NCBI RefSeq assembly: GCF_009687885.1
Contig: NZ_BLAF01000058.1
Coordinates: forward strand, 1-64,000
Direction of reading: 5' to 3'
Length of the DNA: 64,000 bases
Source of the DNA: Acrocarpospora pleiomorpha
GTDB lineage: Bacteria > Actinomycetota > Actinomycetes > Streptosporangiales > Streptosporangiaceae
Each line of letters starts with the position of its first letter. Positions within the stretch are counted from its first letter, which is position 1. This document shows positions 1 through 7,126 of this stretch, piece by piece. Under the pieces are notes generated by a model. That model searched no databases. It was given only the letters and a program-made list of their open reading frames with translations, and was not told the origin of the DNA. The translations under genes were made by a program, and so were the position numbers.

Positions 1-27
1 GGCTCCGCCCGCCCCCGCCAGCGCTAA

Positions 28-71
28 GCGGAGCCTAGGGAAGGGGCCAGGCGGAGCCTAGGGAAGGGGCC
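28..71. repeat. Two perfect 21-bp direct repeats, 23-bp period
   Basis: GCGGAGCCTAGGGAAGGGGCC occurs at 28-48 and again at 51-71. A weaker third copy (GAGGAGCCCAAGAAGGG) follows. The GCGGAGCC core is the same core found in the dispersed repeat family at 144-210, 267-333 and elsewhere. The first 20 bases of the window are the inverse of the start of that family. Confidence 0.85.
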
Positions 72-143
72 GGAGGAGCCCAAGAAGGGCAACGCGCGGG
101 AGAAACACTCACGCCGCCATGGCTCTCGTTTCCATGCGGCAAC

Positions 144-210
144 CACGGCGCTGTCGGGGCCGGGCGGAGCCCGAGAAGGAACAAGCGGGCTGGGTGGGTG
201 GGAGAACCAC
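144..210 (+). repeat. Dispersed intergenic repeat, copy A
   Basis: The unit begins CACGGCGCTGTC, passes through GGGCGGAGCCCGAG and ends in a G-rich tail followed by AGAACCAC. The tail at 187-202, GGGCTGGGTGGGTGGG, is a perfect four-tract G-quadruplex motif. Related copies are at 267, 32053, 38334, 38425 and 56425, all in intergenic DNA. Confidence 0.8.
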
Positions 211-266
211 ACCGACCGAAAACAAGGCCGAAGCCACGGTGCCGTAGTCGTTTCGGGTGGGGAAAG

Positions 267-333
267 CACGGCGCTGTCTGGGGCGGGTAGAGCCCGAGGG
301 GAGTCAAAAGGGCTAGGTGGGTGGGAGTTCCAC
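267..333 (+). repeat. Dispersed intergenic repeat, copy B
   Basis: It begins with the same CACGGCGCTGTC as copy A, 123 bp further on. It keeps AGCCCGAGGGGAGTCAAA and the tail GGGCTAGGTGGGTGGGAG, in which one base interrupts the second G-tract of the quadruplex motif. A and B are thus diverged tandem copies. Confidence 0.75.
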
Positions 334-443
334 TAGCCCACACCCAACCCCGGCGATACACGTTCGTGTCAAGTTGATCAGAACCCCGGGCCGGAGGGGC
401 TAACCGATTAGAGTGCGTGCCCTGTTAGCCCTAGGCTGGCGGG

Positions 444-2147
444 GTGACAGATCGCATCGAGGCGGCCGCGGCGGAACTGCGTCCCCTGCTCCAGGAGTTC
501 ATCCTCTGGGCGCCGTCCCACGCGCCAGGCAACGACCCCGACCTGGTGGGCCCGGCGGCGCTGTGGCACCGGCTCACCGCGAGCGACGACGTGGGCCGGT
601 GGCGGCGTGACGATCTGCGCACCGTCCTGCTGGAACGAATGCCCCAGGTAGTCGAGGACCCCGACGAGGCGGCCGACGGCATGCTGCCCGCCGTCCGCGC
701 GTACCTGACGTTCCTCTCCGAGACCGGCCGCCTCACCAAGGGCTCGGACTCGCTGGAGGAGCTACTCGCCGAGCTGGACGAACTCGAAGAGGAGTTCGTC
801 GACAAGATGGAGGACACGCTCGCCGAGCGGGACTGGGACGAGGAGGAGGACGAGGAGGTCGAGGAGGACGAGAGCCTCGGCGACTTCGAGCCGTTCGCCG
901 ACGAGATCGCCGAGCTGCCCACCATCCGGCTCCGCCCCGACGTCGAGCTGGCCGCCGCCGCCCGCACCGTCCCGCTGATCGCCCAGGCCCGCGACCTGGC
1001 CGTCTGGGTCGGCGTCAAGCGCAAGGTCGGCGCCGAGACCCTGCTCAGCGAGAGCGAGATCCGCGAGGCGCTCGGCGCGCTCGGGCTGACCGAGCCGCAG
1101 AAGCTGTGGAACCTCTGGAACCTCGCCATCGACCTGGAGTTCCTCACCCCCGACGGGGAGGACACGGTCAGCGTCGACTCCGACACCGCCGCCTGGCCGT
1201 TCGAGGACGACGAGGACGTGCTGGACGCCTGGATGCTGGGCCTGCACTCGATCGATTACGGCGACCCGGAACTCGACGACGACGACCTCACCCTGGCCCT
1301 GTCTGGCCTGACCCGGGAGCTCCTGGTCCGCGTCCTGGTCAGCGGCCTCCGCAAACCCCTCGCCGAACTCCGCGCCGAACTCGCCGAAGCCGTCGCCGAA
1401 TACGATGACCTGGGCGCCGACGCCTGGTCCGCCACCGACGACCCGCTCGCCTCCCCACTCGGCTGGCTCACCGGGTACGGCATGGTCGAGGTCACCGACA
1501 CCGACGAGGTCGCGTTCACCGCCCTCGGCGTCGAGGGCGTCGTGCACCTGGTCGACGACGAGGACATCGAGGTCGACGCCAGAACCGCCATCGACGCGAT
1601 GACCGCGCACGACCTGCTCTCCGCCAGCGCCGACATGTCCGAAGAGGAAGCCGACGCCGAGTTCGCCGCCTGGATGCGCCTGCGCGACCCCGCCACCGCC
1701 GCCCACGAACTCCTCGCCGCGGCCGTCGAGGACGAGTCCGACGCCCTCGTCCGCGTCCAGGCCGCCAGCATGGTGGGCTCTCTCGGCGAGATCGCCGTCC
1801 CCGCCTGGCTGGAGGCCCTCAAGGAACCCTCCCTGCGCCCCTACGCCGCGACCCACCTCACCCAGCTCGACGTAGAAGACGCCCCCGAACCCACCCAGGC
1901 CGACACCCACTGGCTGATCCTCGACATGTGGACCATCTCCGCCGGCCTCGGCCGCCCGGAATTCGTCAGCAGCCTCGAAGACATCGGCCCCGCCACCGAC
2001 CTCATCGGCCTCCTCGACGTCATCTGGAAGGTCCGCCACCCCCACGTCGAAGAACTCCTCGAAGCCATCGGCGACGCCCACCCCGACAAACAAGTCACCA
2101 AAGCCGCCAAACGCGCCCTCTTCAAGGCCCGCTCCACCGGCCAGTAA
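444..2147 (+). CDS. Acidic protein of unknown function with HEAT-like C-terminus
   Basis: This 567-residue protein has no recognised family. It is strongly acidic, with a Glu/Asp cluster near residues 125-160, and has no signal peptide or membrane segment, so it is probably cytoplasmic. The last 150 residues read like helical HEAT/armadillo-type repeats (ALVRVQAASMVGSLGE, later HPDKQVTKAAKRALF), a fold often used for protein binding; this is an impression, not a domain hit. The start is GTG at 444, with no Shine-Dalgarno but a TAGGCT -10-like element six bases upstream, which suggests leaderless translation. It stands alone and is closed by a hairpin at 2155. Confidence 0.75.
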   Translation: MTDRIEAAAAELRPLLQEFILWAPSHAPGNDPDLVGPAALWHRLTASDDVGRWRRDDLRTVLLERMPQVVEDPDEAADGMLPAVRAYLTFLSETGRLTKGSDSLEELLAELDELEEEFVDKMEDTLAERDWDEEEDEEVEEDESLGDFEPFADEIAELPTIRLRPDVELAAAARTVPLIAQARDLAVWVGVKRKVGAETLLSESEIREALGALGLTEPQKLWNLWNLAIDLEFLTPDGEDTVSVDSDTAAWPFEDDEDVLDAWMLGLHSIDYGDPELDDDDLTLALSGLTRELLVRVLVSGLRKPLAELRAELAEAVAEYDDLGADAWSATDDPLASPLGWLTGYGMVEVTDTDEVAFTALGVEGVVHLVDDEDIEVDARTAIDAMTAHDLLSASADMSEEEADAEFAAWMRLRDPATAAHELLAAAVEDESDALVRVQAASMVGSLGEIAVPAWLEALKEPSLRPYAATHLTQLDVEDAPEPTQADTHWLILDMWTISAGLGRPEFVSSLEDIGPATDLIGLLDVIWKVRHPHVEELLEAIGDAHPDKQVTKAAKRALFKARSTGQ

Positions 2148-2154
2148 CCACACA

Positions 2155-2181
2155 GATGGCCGAGCCTCGCACTCGGCCATC
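2155..2181 (+). terminator. Hairpin terminator after the acidic protein gene
   Basis: A perfect 10-bp stem, GATGGCCGAG with CTCGGCCATC, has a 7-base loop and begins eight bases after the stop codon. There is no T-tract, as is common in high-GC actinobacteria. Confidence 0.6.
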
Positions 2182-2225
2182 GCCGTGAACACCAGTCACG
2201 CGTAGCCAGACGTGATCATGCGTAG

Positions 2226-2416
2226 TCATACGTTCCGGTAGCAGTCGGCGGTATCGATGTGGTTGACGCTGAGTTCGACTGCACGGCGCAGGACGGTGCG
2301 GCCGGCCTCCGTGTCCCGCGCCGGGCCGTTCCAGTCGGCTTGAGGAAGGCGCATCGCGCCGAACCCGACGCGTTCGATGGGAAGGTCGCCGCCGAGACCG
2401 AAGAGGGGTTGGTCAT
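2226..2416 (-). pseudogene. Aldo/keto reductase, frameshifted N-terminal remnant
   Basis: The gene starts with a good ribosome site (AGGAG, 9 bases before ATG at 2416) and MTNP. One base then appears to be missing from the C-run after codon 3. Restoring it gives PLFGLGGDLPIERVGFGAMR and, further on, HIDTADCYRN, the N-terminal strand and catalytic Asp-region motif of aldo/keto reductases. The frame stops at 2226 after about 63 codons, whereas the family is normally near 280-330 residues. This is a truncated and frameshifted relic; the next remnant upstream on the same strand is also a broken oxidoreductase. Confidence 0.75.
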
Positions 2417-2474
2417 GGCCCGCTACTCCTGACAGGTGGTGGGTGGGGAGGGAGCCGCAGCATGTGGACGAGCC

Positions 2475-2750
2475 CTACTGATCGCCTGCGGGCGCGGCGC
2501 GCCGGTTGAGTAGGTAGCGGACGGCGGTGAGCCTTTCCGACGCCTCCCACACCCGGAGGCCGATGGCCTCGTCGGCGAGGGCCGCGGGGACCTTTCGAGG
2601 CCCGGGTACGCCCTTGATTCCGATGAGTCCGGTCGGGCCGATGAGCGTGCCGTTGTCCAGGCCGCTGCAGGTGGCGGCGTACAGCGATGGGCGCGCGGCC
2701 TGCTCGGGGGTGCTCGCGACGGGGGCGAAGAGGACCCTCCGCCGGGTCAA
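2475..2750 (-). pseudogene. Short-chain dehydrogenase, C-terminal remnant
   Basis: The reading frame carries STPEQAARPSLYAAT, then GPTGLIGIKG and EASERLTAVRYLLN. That order matches the last 80 or so residues of retinol-dehydrogenase-type SDRs (EQGALPSLYAAT, YGPDG, WEVSEELTG). The Rossmann half with TGxxxGIG and YxxxK is absent, and the sequence before residue 8 no longer resembles an SDR. It is most simply a relic left by deletion. It lies just beside an aldo/keto reductase relic, so this stretch has lost at least two oxidoreductases. Confidence 0.65.
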
Positions 2751-3006
2751 TGGCTACCTGCGTGGCGCCTTCCGCCGCCTGTACCGGCAGCGGAACATCG
2801 TTCTCCACGGCGGCTCCACCCGATCCATCGGCTACCGTGCGAACCGCTGGTCCGCTCGTTGGCGCCGCCTTGGACCGGCTCGCCCACGGGCATGCCGTCT
2901 CTGGTATCGCCCCGCTCGATCTGGCCAGCCGCGCGGAGTTCTCGCTGCGCCTCGCCGACAATGACGGCTGGTATTTGCACGATCTTCTCGGTGCCTGACG
3001 GCTCGG
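2751..3006. other. Degenerate sequence, no intact gene
   Basis: The forward strand ends with a protein-like run, ALDRLAHGHAVSGIAPLDLA, continuing to a stop at 2998. Its upstream portion is Arg/Ser-rich and not protein-like. I do not recognise it; it could be the tail of another decayed gene. Confidence 0.4.
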
Positions 3007-3507
3007 CTAGCGGAGCGGGAAGATCGCGCAGGTGGTTGTGGCGTGGGCGTAGAGTTTGCCGTCGGTTGAGCCGGTGATCTTGGCTTCGGCGGTGGCTATG
3101 GTGCGGCCGACCTGGAGGGTTTTGCCTTCGCAGCGGAGGGGGCCGGTGTGGGCGAAGGCTGGTCTGGTCATGTTCACGTTGAGTTGGATCGTGGTGTACG
3201 CCTGGCCTGCGGGGAGGGTGGTCATGACGGCGCAGCCGAGGGCGGAGTCGAGGAGGGTGGCGAGGTAGCCGCCGTGGATGGTGCCCAGGGGGTTGTACTG
3301 GTGTTCGCCGGTCTGGCCTTCGAAGACGGCGATGCCGGGCTCGACGCTGGTCAGGGTGAAGTCCAGGGTGCCGGCGATGGGTGGGGGCGGGATCTTGCCG
3401 TCCAGCATCGCCTGGAGGAACTCCAGGCCGGTGAGGTCGGCGAAGTGGGCCGGGAGGACGGTGGGCGGCGCCCACGAGTGTGTGCGCGAGTTCATCGTCG
3501 TCGTCAT
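3007..3507 (-). CDS. PaaI-family hotdog-fold thioesterase
   Basis: This 166-residue protein is probably an acyl-CoA thioesterase of the PaaI/DUF4442 type. The family signature is clear: an N-terminal substrate-tunnel region, then NPLGTIHGGYLATLLDSALG, the hotdog helix with the HGG turn and catalytic acid, then strands ending in HATTTCAIF. The length is usual for the family. There is no signal peptide, so it acts in the cytoplasm. ATG at 3507 and the in-frame ATG four codons later are both possible starts. The physiological acyl-CoA substrate cannot be read from sequence. Confidence 0.85.
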   Translation of the reverse strand: MTTTMNSRTHSWAPPTVLPAHFADLTGLEFLQAMLDGKIPPPPIAGTLDFTLTSVEPGIAVFEGQTGEHQYNPLGTIHGGYLATLLDSALGCAVMTTLPAGQAYTTIQLNVNMTRPAFAHTGPLRCEGKTLQVGRTIATAEAKITGSTDGKLYAHATTTCAIFPLR

Positions 3508-3552
3508 GAGTCTAATTTTCGAACCCAGCTGCCGTTGAGCGCAAATCGGGAT

Positions 3553-4530
3553 TCATGACCAGTCCGGGAGGGGGCGGTAGATGGGGGTTCCGGAGGCTTC
3601 CAGTTCGGTGCGGAGCTTGAAGTAGGCGTCGCCGAAGGGGTCTACTCCGTCGAGGGGCATCAGGCCGCGGCGGATGGCCACGTCGTGGGGGGCGAGGAGG
3701 GCGGCGGTGGCCAGGTGGTCGCGGGCGGAGGCCGTACGGGATTGGCGGAAGAGCCAGGTGGCGAGGCGGGCGTGCAGGCGGGCGCGGCGTTCGTCGGGGG
3801 TTGGGGCGCGGAGGTGGGCGCGGACGGAGTCGCGGGTGAGGCCGGGGTCGCCGGTGTGTACCCAGGAGCGCAGGGCGGCGGTGGCGGCTTCGGAGGAGAG
3901 GCCGTTGAGTTCGCGGAAGGTGTCGGTGGCGGTCATGGAGTCCTGGGGGCGGGCGATCCGGCCGGATTCGTCGATCCAGACGACGGTGGGGACGTTGATC
4001 ACGTTGTAGCGTTCGGCGACCGTGCCGTCGGCGTCGATCAGCGCGGGGTGGGTGAGGTCGGCGATCCAGGGCGCGGCATCGGTGCGATCGCGGTCCAGCG
4101 AGACGCTGAGCACGGTGAACCCGTTGGGAGACAGTTCCCGGTGGAGGTCGTCCCAGGCGGTCAGGTCGTAGCGGCAGCCGCACCAGGACGCCCAGAAGAC
4201 CAGCGCCACCTTGGTGCCGGTCAGATCGCTCAGGGTCAGCCCGTCGAGGGTGAAATCGGGGGCTTCGTCGGGAGCGAGGTCCTGGGTCTCCCCGACGGCG
4301 ATGACGCGGTTGTCAGGGTCGACGACCGCCAGCCGGCCGAGGAGCTCGGCGAAAGCGGCGAGGTCCACCCCTGCGGGGGTCTCGGCGGCGGCCGCGCGGA
4401 AGGCGGGCACGCACGCGTCGCCCCGGCACCAGCCGTGCGGCTTGCGCTCCCACCCGAGCACGGGAACACCGTGCGGGATCACGGCTCCCGGGATGGTCTC
4501 TTCTCGTCCGTCTGCCAGCAGCGTGTACAT
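3553..4530 (-). CDS. Thioredoxin-fold (TlpA/redoxin-like) protein with CxC motif
   Basis: This 325-residue protein has a central thioredoxin-like domain (about residues 88-220): PDFTLDGLTLSDLTGTKVAL, FWASWCGCRYDL, and NVINVPTVVWID, where the cis-Pro follows NV. The usual WCxxC is replaced by W-C117-G-C119, a CxC site. An N-terminal extension has another Cys pair (C35, C40), and the C-terminal third is helical and Arg-rich. There is no signal peptide, unlike secreted TlpA proteins. I chose ATG 4530 because GGAGG lies four bases upstream; the frame is open 19 codons further. It is likely a thiol-disulfide oxidoreductase of unknown partner. Confidence 0.7.
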   Translation of the reverse strand: MYTLLADGREETIPGAVIPHGVPVLGWERKPHGWCRGDACVPAFRAAAAETPAGVDLAAFAELLGRLAVVDPDNRVIAVGETQDLAPDEAPDFTLDGLTLSDLTGTKVALVFWASWCGCRYDLTAWDDLHRELSPNGFTVLSVSLDRDRTDAAPWIADLTHPALIDADGTVAERYNVINVPTVVWIDESGRIARPQDSMTATDTFRELNGLSSEAATAALRSWVHTGDPGLTRDSVRAHLRAPTPDERRARLHARLATWLFRQSRTASARDHLATAALLAPHDVAIRRGLMPLDGVDPFGDAYFKLRTELEASGTPIYRPLPDWS

Positions 4531-4586
4531 CGCCCCTCCATTAGATAGTGACACTTTCGATAGTAGCACTGTCCAATCGGAAGACA

Positions 4587-4617
4587 AACGAAAAGACCCC
4601 CCAGCGGGTGGGGGGTC
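4587..4617 (-). terminator. Rho-independent terminator of the tRNA cluster
   Basis: On the minus strand an 8-bp stem (GACCCCCC with GGGGGGTC, loop ACCCGCT) is followed by TTTTCGTTTG. It lies just after the distal tRNA-Glu gene, so it ends the tRNA transcription unit. Confidence 0.85.
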
Positions 4618-4622
4618 CTGCT

Positions 4623-4698
4623 TGGTAGCCCCGAGCGGATTCGAACCGCCGCTACCGCCTTGAGAGGGCGGCGTCCTGGGCCACTAGACGACGGAGCC
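4623..4698 (-). tRNA. tRNA-Glu (anticodon CTC), copy 1
   Basis: A full cloverleaf can be drawn with anticodon stem CCGCC/GGCGG and loop CTCTCAA, giving anticodon CTC, which reads GAG. The acceptor stem is GGCTCCG with CGGGGCT, including one G-U pair at the end and one U-G pair inside. CCA is encoded at 4623-4625. The body (4632-4693) is identical to the second tRNA-Glu; only the acceptor stem differs. Confidence 0.95.
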
Positions 4699-4747
4699 AA
4701 GCTTTTCGTTCTGACAAGAAACTTTGCAAGCTTTCAAGTCATTGCGC

Positions 4748-4767
4748 AAACCTCTCTAGAGAGGTTT
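4748..4767. other. 20-bp perfect palindrome between the two tRNA-Glu genes
   Basis: AAACCTCTCTAGAGAGGTTT begins right at the encoded CCA end of the upstream tRNA-Glu (minus strand) and could fold in the precursor RNA. It could help 3' processing or weakly attenuate the downstream tRNA. There is no T-tract, so a strong terminator is unlikely. Confidence 0.7.
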
Positions 4768-4842
4768 GGTAGTCCCGAGCGGATTCGAACCGCCGCTACC
4801 GCCTTGAGAGGGCGGCGTCCTGGGCCACTAGACGACGGGACC
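4767..4842 (-). tRNA. tRNA-Glu (anticodon CTC), copy 2
   Basis: The cloverleaf is complete, with the same D-arm, CTC anticodon loop, variable loop and T-arm as copy 1. The acceptor stem is GGTCCCG with CGGGACT. CCA is encoded. It is upstream of copy 1 in the presumed tRNA operon and downstream of tRNA-Gln. Confidence 0.95.
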
Positions 4843-4868
4843 ATGCACCGTGTGTTGCTGAGATGCAG

Positions 4869-4940
4869 CTGGGGTACCAGGACTCGAACCTAGACTAACT
4901 GAACCAGAATCAGTCGTGCTGCCAATTACACCATACCCCA
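4869..4940 (-). tRNA. tRNA-Gln (anticodon CTG)
   Basis: The acceptor stem TGGGGTA/TACCCCA is perfect and begins with U1-A72, typical of tRNA-Gln. The anticodon stem ACTGA/TCAGT closes the loop TTCTGGT, giving anticodon CTG (reads CAG). The discriminator base is G73. CCA is not encoded (CTGC follows). Together with gltX and gatCAB in this window it is a substrate of the Glu-to-Gln transamidation route. Confidence 0.95.
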
Positions 4941-5101
4941 TCAACTCGCTCACCTCTCGCAGAGGTTCGCGTGCGGACTCCGAAAGAATAGCCCAGTCAG
5001 AGACCCACCACCAAAACGATTCCCGCGAGCATGGCGATCGCGTCGTTTTCACGGCTTGTGCGAACCTGTACGAATCCGACCACCGTGAGGAGCCGCCACC
5101 G

Positions 5102-7081
5102 ATGACCCCGGCTGACCACCCGTTCCTGTCCCCCAGCGCCCTGCCCTACCAGCTGCCCCCCTTCCGCGAGATCCGGGAGGAGCACTACGCGCCTGCGTTC
5201 GAGCAGGGCATGGCCGAACACCTCGCGGAAGTCGAGGCGATCGCGGCCGATCCCGAGCCGCCGACCTTCGAGAACACCGTGGAGGCGCTCGAACTGTCAG
5301 GGCGGATGCTCGACCGGGTGGCGACCGTGTTCTTCAACCAGGCCTCCTCGGACACCACACCGGGCATCCAGGCCATCCAGCAGGAGATCACCCCCAAGCT
5401 GGCCAAGCACAGCGACTCCATCAACCTCAACCCCCGCCTGTACGCCCGGCTGAAGGCCATCACCACCGACGATTCCACCCAGCAGTGGCTGCTGGATCGT
5501 TACCTGACCGACTTCATCCGGTCCGGCGCCGAGCTGGACGAGACCCAGCAGGCGCGGTTGCGGGCGATCAACGAGGAGCTGTCCTCGCTGGCGACCACCT
5601 TCCAGCAGACCCTGCTCAACGACACCAACGAGCGGGCCGTCGTGGTCGAGGACGCGGCCGAGCTGGACGGGCTCACCCCGGACGCGATCGAGGGCCTCCG
5701 CGAGACGGCCACCGCCCGCGGCCTGGACGGCAAGTACCTGATCACGCTCGTCCTCCCCACCGGCCAGCCCGCCCTCAGCTCGCTCACCGACCGGGCGCTG
5801 CGCGAGCGCGTACACCTGGCCTCCGTCGGCCGCGGCGCGGCCAACGCCGAGCTGATCACCCGGATCGCCACGCTCCGGCGCGAACGCGCGGGCCTGCTCG
5901 GGTACCGCAACCACGCCGAGTACGTCCTGGCCGACCAGACCGCCGGAACGACCGGCGCGGTCACCGAGATGCTGGACAAACTCGTCACCCCCGCCGTCGC
6001 CAACGCCCGCCGCGAGCAGGAGGCCCTGGAGGCGGAAGCCGGATCCCCGATCGAAGCCTGGGACTGGTCCTTCTACGCCGAACGGGTACGCAAAGCGCGC
6101 TACTCCATCGACAGCGCCCAGATGCGCCCCTACTTCGAACTCGACCGCGTCCTGCACGACGGCGTCTTCTACGCCGCCTCCCGCCTGTACGGCCTGCGTT
6201 TCGAAGCCCGCCCCGACCTCCACGGCTACCACCCCGACGTACGCGTCTGGGAGGTCTTCAACGAGGACGGCTCCCCGCTGGGCCTGTTCCTGGGCGACTA
6301 CCACGCCCGCGCCTCCAAGCGGGGCGGCGCCTGGATGAACAGCCTGGTCCAGCAGTCCGGCCTGGAAGGTTCGCGCCCGGTCGTGGTGAACAACCTCAAC
6401 ATCGTCAAGGGCGAACCCACGCTGATGACCTTCGACGAGGTCAACACGATGTTCCACGAGTTCGGCCACGCCCTGCACGGCCTGTTCTCCGACGTCCACC
6501 ACCCGCGCTTCTCGGGCACGTCGGTGCCCCGCGACTTCGTCGAGTACCCGTCCCAGGTCAACGAGATGTGGGCCACCCACCCAGAGATCCTGGCCAACTA
6601 CGCCAAGCACCACGAGACCGGCGAGCCGATGCCCCGCGACCTGGTGGACCGCATGCTCGAAGCCCAGAAGTTCAACCAGGGCTTCGCCACGGTCGAATAC
6701 CTGGCCGCCACCCTGCTCGACTGGGCCTGGCACACCGACTACGAGTCCGGCGACGCCGAAACCTTCGAAACCGAGGCCCTGCGGCGCGCGGGCGTCGACC
6801 TCGCCGCCGTCCCGCCGCGTTACCGCAGCACCTACTTCGCCCACATCTGGGCGAGCGGCTACAGCGCCGGCTACTACTCCTACATCTGGAGCGAGGTCCT
6901 CGACGCCGACACCGTCGAATGGTTCACCGAGAACGGCGGCCTCCGCCGCGAGAACGGCGACCGCTTCCGCACCCGGCTCCTCTCCAAGGGCGGCAGCGTC
7001 GACCCCATGACCGCCTTCCGCACCTTCCGCGGCCGCGACCCCCGAATCGAGCCCCTACTGGAACGCCGCGGCCTCCTCTGA
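5102..7081 (+). CDS. M3-family metallopeptidase (peptidyl-dipeptidase Dcp/oligopeptidase A type)
   Basis: This 659-residue zinc peptidase degrades cytoplasmic oligopeptides. The zinc site is H452-E-F-G-H456 in TMFHEFGHALHG, with the downstream GTSVPRDFVEYPSQV and YSYIWSEVLDAD blocks typical of M3 enzymes. The N-terminal half is the all-helical lid (NTVEALELSGRMLDRV). The start is ATG 5102, preceded by GTGAGGAG about ten bases upstream; the open frame reaches into tRNA-Gln, so earlier starts are excluded. It is divergent from the tRNAs and convergent with gltX, sharing a strong hairpin with it. Confidence 0.95.
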   Translation: MTPADHPFLSPSALPYQLPPFREIREEHYAPAFEQGMAEHLAEVEAIAADPEPPTFENTVEALELSGRMLDRVATVFFNQASSDTTPGIQAIQQEITPKLAKHSDSINLNPRLYARLKAITTDDSTQQWLLDRYLTDFIRSGAELDETQQARLRAINEELSSLATTFQQTLLNDTNERAVVVEDAAELDGLTPDAIEGLRETATARGLDGKYLITLVLPTGQPALSSLTDRALRERVHLASVGRGAANAELITRIATLRRERAGLLGYRNHAEYVLADQTAGTTGAVTEMLDKLVTPAVANARREQEALEAEAGSPIEAWDWSFYAERVRKARYSIDSAQMRPYFELDRVLHDGVFYAASRLYGLRFEARPDLHGYHPDVRVWEVFNEDGSPLGLFLGDYHARASKRGGAWMNSLVQQSGLEGSRPVVVNNLNIVKGEPTLMTFDEVNTMFHEFGHALHGLFSDVHHPRFSGTSVPRDFVEYPSQVNEMWATHPEILANYAKHHETGEPMPRDLVDRMLEAQKFNQGFATVEYLAATLLDWAWHTDYESGDAETFETEALRRAGVDLAAVPPRYRSTYFAHIWASGYSAGYYSYIWSEVLDADTVEWFTENGGLRRENGDRFRTRLLSKGGSVDPMTAFRTFRGRDPRIEPLLERRGLL

Positions 7082-7088
7082 AACCCCC

Positions 7089-7120
7089 CACCAGCGTGAA
7101 CGACACCGTTCACGCTGGTG
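7089..7120. terminator. Bidirectional terminator between M3 peptidase and gltX
   Basis: A perfect 13-bp stem, CACCAGCGTGAAC with GTTCACGCTGGTG, has a 6-base loop and fills the gap between two convergent genes. Confidence 0.8.
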
Positions 7121-7126
7121 ATCAGG

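Larger units (their letters stand above)
1..443. other. Non-coding region made of GC-rich repeats
   Basis: No convincing gene is visible here; the reading frames present are Pro/Arg-rich and lack start signals. The stretch holds a pair of 21-bp direct repeats and two copies of a repeat seen again elsewhere in the window. A candidate -10 element, TAGGCT at 432-437, lies six bases before the GTG at 444, which suggests a leaderless start for the following gene. Confidence 0.6.

Noticed and set aside
762..2192. Long reverse reading frame opposite the acidic protein gene
   Set aside because: It is Gly/Val-rich and mirrors the codon bias of the forward gene; it has no ribosome site. Similar long antisense frames opposite the M3 peptidase, cimA, serA, ilvB and GGDEF-EAL genes were rejected for the same reason.
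4748..4767. tRNA-cluster palindrome as a phage attachment site
   Set aside because: It touches a tRNA 3' end, but there is no integrase and no second copy of the tRNA tail other than the whole duplicate tRNA.
5013..5049. AAAACGA...TCGTTTT inverted repeat before the M3 peptidase as an operator
   Set aside because: Arms are only seven bases with a 23-base gap, too weak to support a claim.
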